Positions 1 through 11,700 of a DNA stretch of 64,000 bases are shown here, one piece after another. Every line of letters starts with the position of its first letter. Position 1 is the stretch's first letter. Both the position numbers and the translations under genes were made by a program. The notes below the pieces were generated by a model, which did not search any database, was not told where the DNA came from, and saw only the letters and a list, made by a program, of their open reading frames with translations. Source of the stretch: Lunularia cruciata (taxonomy: Eukaryota; Streptophyta; Marchantiopsida; Lunulariales; Lunulariaceae); the NCBI GenBank assembly GCA_948567375.1, contig OX419761.1:16060501-16124500 (forward strand). Direction: 5' to 3'.

Positions 1-1025
1 CGATATTCATCCGCTATATGATGTTTGTATACCGTCATTGTAATTGCAATTGTAAGCATCGCCATATTGCAGAAAGCCTGTGGTACTTACACCTATTAAC
101 AATTACATCTCTATATTTGCGTATGAGATCACACAACCTCCATCATGATAGCCCAGTCCAGTTTATATAGGTATTCATTCAGTATATTCAAATTCTCTAC
201 ATGAAGTTGAGTTGAGATGGAAACCAATGGTCTCCTGAACACAAAAAGTCGTTGATATAATGTTCGTCTTTAAGTCTAGAAACTGGTCTTTAAACACAAC
301 ATACTCGTTAATGTCTTTGGTAATTTAAGAGCAATCACAAAGAGATCTAGAGCTCCGACACATCTCTCACATTACACAAGGGTGTTCGAATACCTTCTAA
401 TTGATACATACGCAGATACAATAAATAATCAATAATATCAATTCAACGAAAGGTTGATTCATATTTTGCGAGAGGACGACCGCGTAGAAAACTCGAAGGA
501 TGGGAAGACTCCATCCAGCCCGTAAAAGGCTTAGACAAAATAGATAAAATAGGGTTGAATAAAATAGGCAAAATTAGGTAAAAAACCCCAATATTCATAT
601 CACCAACACGTTTATCCACATTTAAGAACTTCTATTGAGAACCATCACACCGTAACTAAATTCTCACCACATACGTACGTAAGGTATTGTGTGGACATTT
701 ATATAAAAGAGTATGTCGAATTGTACTGCTCTGTCATAAGGAATTTAGTGCGATTTCACACGGAAAATGGTAAAGAATTGTGCTACAGAAAGACCTTCTC
801 CCGAAGACTTCTGCACTCATTTCCATACTGTACACGCTTTCACCGACTCTGCGATGACTTTTTTGACCAAGAAAGTACACCGGCAGGGTATCGAAGGAAA
901 ACTGATCGCCATTTCGGTATGGTGTTGTATAACTTCTGGTTCTACCAAATGAGAGAAGCTGGAGATATTGCATTTTCTGCAAGTCTTATGGCCATGAACG
1001 AGTAAGTACTGCAACTGAGATGAAC
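1..1025. other. Non-coding flank, no gene seen
   Basis: No convincing gene. The short open frames overlap each other on both strands and show no recognisable domain. Around 479-535 lies a decayed copy of the short LINE-tail element described at 54191-54316 (core GGATGGGAAGAC). Around 770-900 the sequence loosely resembles the 'CTCCGAAGACT...GCGCACCTGCG' box that recurs at 2440-2530, 7005-7100, 52080-52110 and 54860-54930. Confidence 0.5.
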
Positions 1026-2960
1026 ATGAACATGTAAGTGTCTGTTGGTGTATCTCGTATTCCGGAAAAATACATTCATTCTATTTTCATATATATATGA
1101 AAATTTTCAAAACCAACAGATAAGTAAAATAAATGTTCATATACGTTATTATTCTTGAGCTCAAATTTTAATTTCCGGAGCTATTAATGTGCCATTTGTA
1201 CCAATCAGCTTATACTACCCACAAGTAAAAAGGTTATTCGCATCTAGCATTTTGAAAGATGAAACTGTTCATTATCTGCTCTTCGTTCATGGACTGATGC
1301 CTCTGTTTGTGGAATGAACCCTGGAGCAGGGGATGAAAGAACACTACCAAAGAAATAAAAAAGAACCTAAGGCCAATATGATTGTGTATCCTCTGGTCCT
1401 TCTATTTCCTTATCTAATTCCTTCGTTCAATTCTCTTATTCGACGTAGTGATATGAACCATATGACAAATTTGTCTACTAATTTCTTCTTCTTTCTTTCT
1501 CTTCGGACTCACACGTTTATTCATGCATCTTAAAAATAGTCGCAAGACATCATGCATCTGAAAAATAGGCTAAACTACACATGATATCAAGCAATCCCGC
1601 CGAGGCTCCTCGCTACCAGATTCTGTTTATAAAGTTCTTCATTTTTAATAGAAAGAAAAAGGCGCCCACATGAAGGATGGGAAGACCCCATCGAGCTGAA
1701 CAAAGGAGAGACAAAAGAGGTAGAATGGGGCTAGGCCCCAATAGTATCGATATGAGACATTTCTTGATATTAATTGAGAGAGTATTTCTCTCTTGCGATA
1801 ACAAAGTTGTTAAAACGAATTGCGAAACAAGCAGATAAACCTTAACTATTGAATCATGAATCCTTGGAAATCTACAAATATATAACATCTACACAAATAG
1901 AAAGCACCACCATATTCATGTTGCGAGAAGTGAGTGGGTCCGTGCACAGTTTTGCCCCTTTTTCCTCTCCCTTTTCATCACAAGAACACAACATCGTGAA
2001 ATTTAAAGCCGCCACCGAACTGCTGTCCAAAACGTTCTCATTGAATTCGGTGTGTATGTGTCCTTCGCATATAGCAGCGGTTGAAAATATATCAACCTTA
2101 GAGGCTTTTACATGCTTATTTAAGGTGACAATTTAAAGATCAACCGAGTACAAGGATAAGACTCTTTGAATCCATAACTTGTACTAACTTAAAAAAGCAG
2201 AATTAGTTCAAATGAATAGACAAGTTGACACTTGAAAAGTAATTGATATGTAAATTTAAAATAATAATGATTCCCCAACCAGCTTTATAGATAGGTTTTC
2301 TCCTAAGAAGTGATAAAAGCCTATGTCCAGTGGGGCTACCTACCGTTCTAATTTCGATGAACAGACACACGGAAAAGAGAAGCAAACGTAATCACAGACA
2401 ATGTCACAGTTTTGTAGCTCCGGGCTACAAACAGACAGAGTCTGCCCAACAACCTCCGAAGACTAGTGGTGCCACTTGCTCTTTGAAGACTTTTTATGCA
2501 GGAGAGCGCACTGGCGAGGCAGTGCTCTTCTCCTCAGCCGGCAATGCCTCCGCGCAATAGCAAATTTCGTGGTGTGAACATGGAAAGAACTTGCAAAGTT
2601 ATTTACTGTTGGGGCTTAACTCCCCTCTGAAGTTTTATTCTTGTTTGGGTTGATGTGGTGTTCTGACCCTTCTTATTATACCCCAGTCTAACAGGTTGTA
2701 TATGGACTATGATTGATGGAAGGTACTCCAGGCGTTGCGCTGATCGAAATCTTCTTCTGCGAGTGGTCCGCGGACATAACTTTAACTATGATTCGGATGC
2801 TATTGTTTGCTTAATTACATGGGAATATGCATCTCAGAATCAAAGTCCTAACCTTCTGCATTGTTATTTGATACAGCAAATCCAAATGAGTACATCCGCA
2901 ATGCTCCCATGGTTCTCAGTTCAACAATGAAGACAATAACAAAAGTCCAGTACAGTAGTT
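1026..2960 (+). repeat. Mid-repetitive unit, copy a (5' part)
   Basis: Collinear with 53540-55090 in the same orientation. Shared landmarks are a stretch on a rearranged or foldback-like motif near 1065, 'CATGGACTGATGCCTC' (1288), 'GAATCATGAATCC' (1850), 'CCAACCAGCTTTATAGATAG' (2277), 'AAGAAGTGATAAAA' (2307) and the 'CTCCGAAGACTAGTGG' box (2455). No open frame is conserved between copies, so the unit looks non-coding. It may be a decayed retroelement or amplified flanking DNA of a gene family; its nature is unknown. Edges were judged by eye. Confidence 0.6.
1636..1766 (-). mobile_element. Short LINE-tail/SINE-like element in copy a
   Basis: The element has the core GGATGGGAAGACCCCATC and the hairpin GGGGCTAGGCCCC, and is absent from the paralogous empty site near 54037-54050. 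The flanking TTCTT is present on both sides (about 1634 and 1763), which fits a short target-site duplication. Read on the minus strand it ends in a T-rich tail. Exact ends are uncertain by about 10 bases. Confidence 0.6.
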
Positions 2961-4570
2961 TGAGTGTTTGTTAAATGCGACATCTAATATTCATAAGATG
3001 AAATGGCTGTCCTCATGACTTACTACGACAAGTTAACATTCATCTCTATCAAATCTCATCGTCATATAAATATTTTTATCTTCAATCATGTCTCCACTAA
3101 CACGCCCAAATTCTACCCAAGTATTTCGTTCACAGTATTCACAATGCGACAACAGTCAAGAGGAGAACTCGCCCCATGGGAATGAACCGATGTCTACGTT
3201 TCCTACGTTTCCTAAGAACTGGAGTGGGTTTACTACTCTCTCTTGTAATTCAAACTCACAAAAGATTCGGTGACAAAGCTACCGTTTTGTAATGGGAAAC
3301 TGTAAACCCACCTCACCTTTTTTGCTCATCCAGCTCATTCCTATTCTAACATTTCCAGATGCTAACAGGTCCATGAGCAGAAAAGGTGGAATGGGTTCGT
3401 TATTCTCTCTTGTAATTCGAAGCCACAAAAGATTCTGTGCACCTTGGCTCTTTCACCTGCTATGTTTGTTTCTTACTTTGGGCCGAGGTTTCTTAGTCAC
3501 CCTACAAAAATCAAAGGCTACGAGTGTTGAGGTTTCTTCGTCACCCTACAAAAATCAAAGGCTATGAGTCTTCGTATACTGGCATCAATAGTGGGTGTCC
3601 TTGTTTCATCCACAACATTCACCTTGCATTTGCCACACATACACTTGGAGAATTTTTATCACACCGCAGTCATATGTTCATATATTTTTCATTTTTTATA
3701 CTTTTAGAGTTGATTACTCTACGTAGCGTCTTGTTCTCAATGTCTATGTGCCCTATTTTGCAGAGTCTTCACCTCTTCTTTTATATTTGTGCTTCTTTGT
3801 GCACTTGTATTCCATGTTTACTTTTCTTTTATATTTGTGCCTTTTTGTGCGCTTATATATTCCATGTTTTATTTTCGATGGGGGATTTTATTGAGCCTTT
3901 GCTGGGGCCTTTACTCTACGGATGGAAAACTTTGCAATTTCTATGTATCCTTAAAGATGGACTTCAAAAGGATTGCTCGCACGCTCGTATGGACAGTAAT
4001 TTTAGGACCTGTTGTATCATGGGAATGTCATCCACTAATCAACTGAAAACATCACTAGCTTTTCATCTAGTTTGCACGTTTACATCATCCCATAAACGCC
4101 CACTAGTATTAACCCCATGCATGATGCACATGGTAAAAAAATCCTCTTATCGTCCCCTTCTTCACCCTTTGTCCTGGTCCCCAAAAAGCCAATTACTTGA
4201 CCCTGACTACATTGCGCACTACATCAGCCTGGCTTCGTTTGCAATCAATCCATTTCCGCGTGTTTATGATAAACTTAGCTACATTTTCTTTGATATATAA
4301 TTATATTATGCTAAAATCCCATGTTGGACTAATGGCGTTTTCAGATCCATATGTTATGATATTTATTAAAAGAGAAAACGTAATAGATTTAAACAAGTTA
4401 AGTCTCAAATCAAAGTTGTGTAGAAAATTCGATTTACACTTAATAACTCATTCCTTCTTCAAGTTGCATAAGCGCCGGAAATATAAACCTGAATTCATAA
4501 CGTATATAAATTTTGCACAACTGTGTGGTTGGATTCTCCCTATTGGATTATGTCAAGCTTTCTCATGAAC
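2961..4570 (+). repeat. Mid-repetitive unit, copy a (3' part)
   Basis: Collinear with about 36370-38215 in the same orientation. Shared landmarks are GTTTTGTAATGGGAAA (about 3286 and 36371), the CTTCTTTTATATTTGTGC segment (3774 and 37430), GGACAGTAATTTTAGGACC (3989 and 37632) and GTTAAGTCTCAAATCAAAG (4396 and 38039). A long open frame crosses 3524-4300, but its paralogue near 37150-37900 is broken and its composition is that of random T-rich sequence, so it is not called as a gene. Confidence 0.55.
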
Positions 4571-4919
4571 GAATTTTATTCTAATAAACGCATAGGCAGT
4601 CAAAACGATATTATGCTGGGCTCCCCTTCCTGAACTTACATGCCTAAATCTACCTCTTTTGTCACCTCCGTTTTCTTCCCACAATCGGAATATAAAAGCC
4701 CTTATCAGACTTCCAGCTCATCCGGTCTTTTCTCAAAAAGTGCTCACTACATGCATCTACAGTGGTATGTTTATGTTAAAGTCTACTGTATTTCGTCTTG
4801 TTTTGTGCTGTTTTGATTTACGAGTACAACTTGCTCTACCGGTAGTTTCTTGTATTGCACCCCGTCCTTCTTCTGCGTCCCATTTCTTCCTCTCGTTCCT
4901 CAGTTTCAGCATCTACTTT
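4571..4919. other. No gene seen
   Basis: Continuation of mid-repeat-like T-rich DNA that resembles 38215-38500 (for example 'CTTCCTGAACTTACATGCC'). No coding signal. Confidence 0.4.
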
Positions 4920-5690
4920 AAAAAAAATCAGGGCAACCACGTAGAAAAACACAAAGGATGTGAAGACCCCATCAAGCCGTACAAGGGAGAAACAAAAAAG
5001 GTGAAATGGTGCTAAGCCCCAATAGAGTCTACATGAGAAATCTGCCTTATCGCACCTAAGTTATCCGAGCTATGCAAATAGTACAATCTACAAACAACTA
5101 AAGCATCCAAAGAAGCATCATCTAGTGTGATTGCTCTCCTATGGATTGCCCCGGTCATTGCCTTATGTAGAGCAATGGACACACGTTGTCTAAAATAACC
5201 TATAAAGTATGAGAGTGAAAGTGATACCCCATGGTGCCTAACATGATAAGCTCTCATGCACTCCCAGGCAAATGTGTCTAATGCTGTGTCCATCCTCCAT
5301 ATAACTCCAAGGCTAGAGGAACAAAGAGGTCACCTTGCTGCATGCCCCTATACTTGGAGACCTTGTGACCTGTTGTTGCACTCGCCACCCATCCAAGGGA
5401 TAGGTAATCACTCACTTCGACACTAAATCCGGTATAGGATCCATAACCATTACATCAGCTAGTGTCACTTTATCATCTCAGACCAAGTATAAGTCTGCCT
5501 TGCCACTCGTCATCTGCAAAGCATACGAATTCTCCCTCTGCCAAGTATACACTTTCTCATACCATAGCAAACATTATGTCACTAATGGCATCATGGGTAG
5601 CTATCCTCGGTCCTCTAAAAGGACCTCGTGTCACATGGACCCGCTATTGCATCTAGTGTAAAACCAAATTCGCATGTGAAAACACTATGT
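4920..5690 (-). mobile_element. LINE-type retrotransposon 3' end, copy 1 (decayed)
   Basis: Read on the minus strand this is the end of a non-LTR retrotransposon ORF followed by a 3' UTR. The UTR contains the hairpin (here GGTGCTAAGCCCC), the core that reads GGATGTGAAGACCCCATC on the plus strand, and a terminal T-run (plus-strand A-run at 4919-4928). The UTR matches the short elements scattered in this window, which makes those elements 5'-truncated copies or SINEs sharing this tail. Its 5' part, including reverse transcriptase, is missing. Confidence 0.6.
5012..5460 (-). pseudogene. LINE ORF C-terminal domain remnant
   Basis: A minus-strand frame ends with a segment containing FRQRVSIALHKAMTGAIHRR. 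Upstream, in shifted frames, are pieces reading like 'DVMVMD' and 'DLFVPLALELYGG'. From family knowledge, C-terminal regions of LINE-like reverse-transcriptase proteins in bryophytes and green algae carry a restriction-endonuclease-like segment of the form ADVxxxDP...FxPxAxExxG...RQRVSxALxR, and the order here agrees. Several frameshifts and stops break it. The catalytic reverse-transcriptase part is absent, so it cannot be functional. The family assignment rests on motif memory and is moderately sure. Confidence 0.5.
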
Positions 5691-6540
5691 CTCTAATGGC
5701 ATCAAGGATAGGAAGACCCCATCAAGCTGTACAAGGGAGAGACATAAAAGGTAACATGGGGCTAAGCCCCAACAAAGTCTATACACTACCGCACCTAAGA
5801 TATCCGAGCTATGCAAGTCAAGGGAGAGACATAAAAGGTAACATGGGGCTAAGCCCCAACAAAGTCTATACACTACCGCACCTAAGATATCCGAGCTATG
5901 CAAGTCGTACAGTCAACACACAAATAGAGCATCCAAAGAAAAATCACCTAATCTGATTGTTCTCCTATGGATTGCACCAGCCACTGCCCTATGTAGAGCA
6001 ATGGACACACGCTATCTAAATTATGCTACAAAGTATGAGAGTGAGAGTGGTACCCCTTGACGCCTAACATGATAAGCTCTTGTGCACTCCGTGACAAATG
6101 TGTCAAATGCCGTGTCCATTGCTCCATGTAACTCCAAGGCTAGAGGAGCAAAGAGGTGACCCCGCTGCATGCCCCTATACTTGGAGACCTTACGACCTAC
6201 TGTTGCACTCGCCGTCTATCCAAGGGATGGGTAATCACTCCCTCCAAAATTGTATCCCGCATAGAGTCTGTAACCATGACATCCGCTACTATCACTTGAT
6301 CATCTAGTACCAAGTATAAGTCTACCCTGACACGTGTAGTTTGCAAAGCATATGAACACTCTCTCCAAGCCAAGTATCCACTCTCTCATGCCATAGCAAA
6401 CACTATGTCCCTAATAGCATCATGGGTAACTATCCTCTATCCTCCAAAAGGACACCGTTTCATGTGGATAGATGCTGCATCTAGTGTAGAACCACACTTA
6501 CAAGTGAGTAATGAAGATGCAGATGGGTGGACCAAACCTA
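5691..6540 (-). mobile_element. LINE-type retrotransposon 3' end, copy 2 (decayed)
   Basis: A second, diverged copy lies head-to-tail with copy 1. It contains the hairpin GGGGCTAAGCCCC (twice, because of an 87-bp duplication) and minus-strand peptide pieces such as VIVADVMVTDSMRD and HLFAPLALELHGAMDTAFD, then a decayed RVSIALHRAVAGAIHRR. These correspond in order to copy 1 (around 5030-5460). Frameshifts and stops interrupt it. Its upper end fades out around 6540. Confidence 0.55.
5733..5906 (+). repeat. Perfect 87-bp tandem duplication in LINE tail
   Basis: The segment starting AAGGGAGAGACATAAAAGG at 5733 and ending ATGCAAGTC at 5819 is repeated without any difference I can see from 5820 to 5906. 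It lies inside LINE copy 2 and includes its hairpin, so the duplication is recent relative to the element. Confidence 0.9.
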
Positions 6541-8030
6541 GGTGAAACCTCATTGTTGTAGAGAAAGTAGTTGGTGTGAGTCGGAATACCCTAATGCATG
6601 TTCGAGCTAGGATCCAAGAGCCTGCACCCTTGCCGGAGCAAGAGCGAAGACGTGCTCTAGTAGCCTAAGGAATAGACTAGTCGATTAAGAGAGAGTGTAA
6701 GGTATACTCACATTGTCGCTCTATCAAGGAAGACGGTAAACCTCTAGTCCAATCTAATGATAACGAAGCAAAAGATGTAAAATCCTCTCGTGCTCGTGGG
6801 GATAAACTATCTCTCCATCTATTTCTCTGCATTTATTTATGGGTCATGAACATAGATGTAGCTCATCCATTTCTCAAAGAAGTGATAGAGCCTGGGTACT
6901 TAATATTACAGTATGCAAGTACAGTATGCAAGGAGACGCAAACGTGACGATAGACAAAGCTAAAGCTACAGTTGTGTCATTCGGGGCTAAAGACGGAGTC
7001 TGCCCAACAAACTCCGAAGACTTTTGCACCCGTCTATGCTGAATTTGGTGCTTTCGCTCAGTCTTTGAAGACTTTTATGACCAAGATAGCGCACCTGCGG
7101 AATAGTACTATTCTCCTCGGCAGGCTATGTTGGTGCTTAGCACCTGGTTCGCTCTTGTTCCGGGGAGTTGAGGGTGTTGCGTTTCCAGCACTTGTGTGCA
7201 TGTTATCCGCGCAGTAGCAATCACGAAAGAAAATCGCAAAAGCTACTTACAAGTTGTACTGGGACGTTCATTATGGAACTCGGGAAGTTACTCGTTGCCA
7301 TCCTCTGATCACAGCATCTTCCCCAATTGGTCCACGGACGTAACCAGGGTAATTTCAAACTCGATTTCTCTGATTTCGCTCGTACAAACATACCAACTTT
7401 TGCTAAGTAGCCTTTCTACGCTTTCATAAGTTAAGTGAACATTTTGTGTAAGTCGGATTCAATTGCACCATCAATATTTTCGTATATTTGTGTTCCCGAG
7501 CTTTTCTATTTAACGTGTGTCGCCTTCTAAGCTTGATGCCGAGGGTGGGGCATCAAGCTTACCATCCTGCCAACTCAGACGTTTACACTACCATCGGCAT
7601 TACTACGTGCAGTGCGCTTAGCACCACAGCTTCTGAAACTCACAACAGCGTTCACTTTCTTGCTTTTCGACAGTCTGGTGAAACTAGGCAAGATATCCGG
7701 AATTCAACTTGCAATGGACGTGAGAGGAAAAACTGAAGGCCTGTGGAACTGAGAATGTGATACATATCAGCTCACGATATTGGAGTAGCCCAGAGACAAT
7801 TTTGTGAACAGTCTAAACTGAGCGACTGCACCCACTATGGCGGCCTCAAGTTCTAGGCCCATGACACCAGCTCTCTCTGTTTGCAAACGGGTTAGTTATT
7901 TCAACCTGAAAGAGCAGACCGATCATTGTGTATGTAATCCCTGATGATAAAATAAGCTGTTCAAGTTCTAGTTCGGTGCAATATCGTGATCATTACAGCA
8001 CCCGTTCGCTTCGAGTTCTCTTTGCAAACT
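6541..8030 (+). other. 5' flank of the HNL gene
   Basis: No coding exon recognised. Positions 6840-7400 carry a diverged copy of the mid-repeat box (AAGTGATAGAGCC, GACAAAGCTA, CTCCGAAGACTTTTGCACC, ATAGCGCACCTGCGG), also found at 2300-2560, 48190-48360, 51490-51680 and 54600-54960. The gene's promoter and any 5' UTR exon should lie here, but I could not point to a TATA box or transcription start with confidence. Confidence 0.4.
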
Positions 8031-8738
8031 ATGACACAGTTTGTTGGAACAAAACTTCGGATTTTGCAGTTGAGTGATGCGGTTTATGAATTGTACAAAC
8101 CTGCAAGCGGACCAACTACCCTGGAAATAATATTTTTCCATGGTCTTTCATGGGGAAATGGTGAAGATGCTTTCATCCAAACGTGGATGCAGCGAGACAA
8201 CTCAGCATGCTGGCTGAACACATGGCTTGTTGAGCGTTTCCCTCAAGCTCGCATTCTCTCAGTTTCTTACGATTCCAGTATCCAAACTTCTACGTCACGT
8301 GGAAGAATGGATATGTATGGCACAGGAGAATTCCTTGCCCAATCTCTGATCGAATTTGGGGAGGTTGGTCAGAACTGTCCAGTCGTTCTAGTCGGTCACT
8401 GTTTGGGCGGTGTAGTAATGAAGGAGATATGCCTGAGAGCGAGCGCAATGTCTGGAATCGGGGGATATATCAATTTCTTGAGAAATGTACGAGGACTGTT
8501 CTTTTACGGGGTTGCTCAATCAGGTTCAAGAATGTGCTTGGAGTCCTCCACAAAGCGAAAAAGTCCCTTACTTGAGTACATGGAGCTCCTAAGTGCAGGG
8601 GCTGCTCGAGTGCATGAGGACTTTACAAAGTTGCGGAATCAATATGAGTGGAAGACATACGGCGTTCTGGAAGCGAATGAGTCTCAACTCTCAACTGGAG
8701 CGGGAGTACTCAGCAGATTATCGAAGGCAATCGTTCTC
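8031..8738 (+). CDS. HNL exon 1: alpha/beta-hydrolase core
   Basis: About 236 codons. FFHGLSWG (residues 35-42) fits the HG oxyanion turn, and VGHCLGGVV (121-129) is the nucleophile elbow, with Cys124 where SERAC1-like and lipase-like hydrolases have Ser. Cys at this place is normal in dienelactone hydrolase, so the site may be active with a thiol. The frame stays open to 8804. The end was set at a phase-0 GT (8739, CTC|GTACCT) that joins exon 2 in frame; an alternative phase-0 GT is at 8706. The GTAAAC at about 8800 is a better donor but would create a stop when joined to exon 2. Confidence 0.7.
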
Positions 8739-11700
8739 GTACCTTATCGTAGGAAGCTGTTCCTAAAGCAGCTATACAATACTATTGATACTCTGTATCT
8801 GTAAACATCTGAGAATTGTATTATACACCAGTGGAGTGTTCTTTTTATGTGTCGATTACTCGTTTTGATAGTTTTGAGAACATACACGTTACGCAGGGAA
8901 TTTCTTTTGCTCATTACTCTTCACCACCGTCCTCTGTGCACTCGACCTCGTTTGACATTAAAATTGGGCCCACTACTGGGCCTAGGAGTAAAAATTAGTA
9001 GCTACGTAAGGACTTATTCTACTCACGTTTTATTCCCTCTGTTTTAAGGTGCTCCTACATGGCCTGCTGGTTTGTGCATAAGTTACATTGTTCCTTACTT
9101 CTCACTGCGGCCATATTGAGCGGCACTTTTAGAAGCAGGAAAGTTTGCCTTGGCACTCATGAGCTTTTGAACAGAAATTCGGTACGAGGGGTGCTGGCAT
9201 TCGCTCATCTATTTCGGCACTGATGAAGACTATAGTGCTTTCGTGAAGGCTTACTATGACCGCCTGTCTGCTTCCTTCTTTGTTCAGTATTTTAGGATTC
9301 ATATGTTCATAGAGCATGCTGCGATGTACACTATCTAGTCCTCTCATGCTTCGCTCCAACACAGCCATGACGCCCTACACTCCTCTCCCAGTTTGCTCCA
9401 CTCCACCCATCGTCAACTAAAGCTCTGTCTTTTAGTCCTTTTCTCGATGTTCTCTGTTTGATGGTCTTCCTCTGCTTTCAGTTTCAGAATTTTAATCTGT
9501 TGCGTCTTGATTCTTCGTCCATGATGGATACTAGTTCTCTGCAGGTGCGACTAATGCTCCAAGTTCGCGCCACTCCACCCATCCTCAACTAAAGCTGTCT
9601 CTTACTCCTTTGGTCGATATTTCTCAGTTTGATGGCCTTCTTTTGCTTTCAATTTTAGACGTTTAATCTGTTGCGTCTTGATTCTTCTTCCATGATGGAT
9701 ACTAGTTCTCTGCAGGTTCTGCTTATGCTCGATGTGTCTCTGTTTCGTGGTCTTTCTCTGCTTTCAGTTTGAGAGTTTTAATTTGTTGTGTCTTGATTCT
9801 TCTTACATGATGTACACCAGTTCTCTGCAGGTGTTACTTATATGAAATGTATGAATTACGTCCTTACTTCCGCTTATCTCCGGGATGTTAAATTCACTTA
9901 CATTCCATTGCTTAGATTGAATTCATTTCTATTTGCATTCGGTCATGCATGCACTTCACATGCACGTTCCCGGTTCCATACATAGGAGGTTCTGGAACCC
10001 CCGATCTTCGAATGACTTCTGCTCCCCTTTCTCAAATATGTCACGCTTCGGTCCAACCAGCCAAGATACCATCCACTCCTTCCCCACTTCACTCTGCCCC
10101 ACCTATCCTCCATTAAAGCTCTGTTTTTCCTATTCGCTCTATGTTTTCTTATGTTTCCGATTGGATCTGCCTATTCCCTTGATGATTCTCCTCTGTTTTC
10201 AGTTTCAGATTCTTAATATGTTGCTACTCCAACAGGTTGTCTTGTTTTGATTACATGATTCCATTTCTGTGCGGGTAGTTCTGATGAAATGTATCAATTT
10301 CGGTTCCTGCTTTCTATCATTTCCGCTTATTTCGTTATGTATTCCTTGTTTAGATCAACTTCAATTCAGTTTGCATACTTTCATGCTTGCCCTTCATATG
10401 CATGTTCTCGGTTCCCTACCAAGTGGGTTATGGATCCCGTTCTTCCAACGGCTTCTGCTAGCATTGCTCAAATATGTAGAACTTCCGGAACGAACTTTAA
10501 CTGACCAAGATAGTTAATGTCCTTATTTGTCGCAGATAAGGGTACTCATCCAAGGCATTCCCCTTTGGCGCTCTTCACAGTTGGTTGAAGAAGCATCTGC
10601 TCGAGTTGATATGGATACGTTTTGTATGATCCCAGGAGTAGACCATTTTACTATCTGCAAGCCAGAGGAGAAAACGTCCGACAGTTTTCAACATCTGGTC
10701 AAGTTCCTAAAAAGTATCTGTCAGGATGAGGTATGGTCTGAGATATAACAACTTGCATCTTTCAAGTGCTGAATTTTGTCAATATTTTCAATTTAATTCA
10801 GTACTCAAATTCTTTGGAATTTGGGATATTGAGAAAATTTGCAGGAATTCTGTCGGTTTGCTAACAAGCACATTTCCTTTGTATTTTATATCTTGCCTTT
10901 TCTTTCCTAATTCTTCTTTCTATTTTCCACAAACCAGGATTCAAGAAAAGCAGCTTTACTGTATCATCTCGGGCTTCCTGTTGGGATAATCGAGTTCGGA
11001 GATCGTATTAGCGACTTCATGAAAGCGCTCAAGTTGTCAGAGGCAGGACAGAAGCAGATACTGCTTGCAGGGATGGGTGGTTCAGGCAAATCGACACTTG
11101 CGAAACAAGTTCTGACGAGAATCCAAAACCAATTTGACTATGTCTGTTTCGTTGAAATCCTTCAGCAAAGTCTTACTCGGAAAGATTTCTGGAAACTGGT
11201 TGTCGGAAACTTGTACGAAGGCAGCGGGAAGCAAGTTAGCATTAGGGTGCAGGATGAGTGGGAGATATTGAAACTATTACAAGGAAGGAAAGTTCTGCTG
11301 ATGTTGGATGACTGTGACGATGCGACCGATATGATGAATTACTTGAACGGACTCTCTTACGGAGAAGGTAGCCGTTTGGTAGTGATCTCTCGATTTCAAA
11401 AGGATAGAAGTGATTTTGTAAAACATATTCTCCCCTTCCTGTCACATGATGATGCGCTGACACTATTCAAAGCTCGTGTTCGAAGTCCCACCTTAGAAGC
11501 AATACCCAAAGAGTTGGTGAAACAGATTGTGGAGACGTGCGAAGGGCTACCCCTCACGTTAGATGTGATTGGCAGTTCCTTACAAGGACAGATCAGTGAG
11601 AAGATTTGGGAAAGTACGCTTGCTAGGTTGCTTGAAGCAGGATGCATAGATGGAAGTAAGGAGGACAAGTTGTGGGGAAAGCTCAGAGTGAGCTTTGACA

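Larger units (their letters stand above)
8739..10535 (+). other. HNL intron 1 (about 1.8 kb)
   Basis: T-rich intron with acceptor TTATTTGTCGCAG at 10523-10535. It holds a segment (9120-9370) matching DNA downstream of the second HNL copy, a threefold degenerate repeat (9410-9845), and a further local duplication (about 9945-10040 versus 10378-10475, both with GCATG.AC/TCTTC.GGTTCC features). No additional hydrolase exon was found in it. The donor position is uncertain. Confidence 0.6.

Noticed and set aside
691-1005. 104-codon open frame
   Set aside because: Frames on both strands overlap here, there is no ATG start in the stated frame and no domain; part of decayed repeat DNA.
3524-4300. 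258-codon open frame
   Set aside because: Lies in mid-repeat DNA; the paralogue at 37150-37900 is broken, and the composition is that of T-rich random sequence (many F, L, C, S). No recognised domain.
8739-8804. Continuation of HNL exon 1 to its in-frame stop, giving a stand-alone hydrolase gene
   Set aside because: The catalytic His region and C-terminal helix are found in exon 2 in matching phase, so the short product would lack them. An alternative transcript ending here cannot be excluded.
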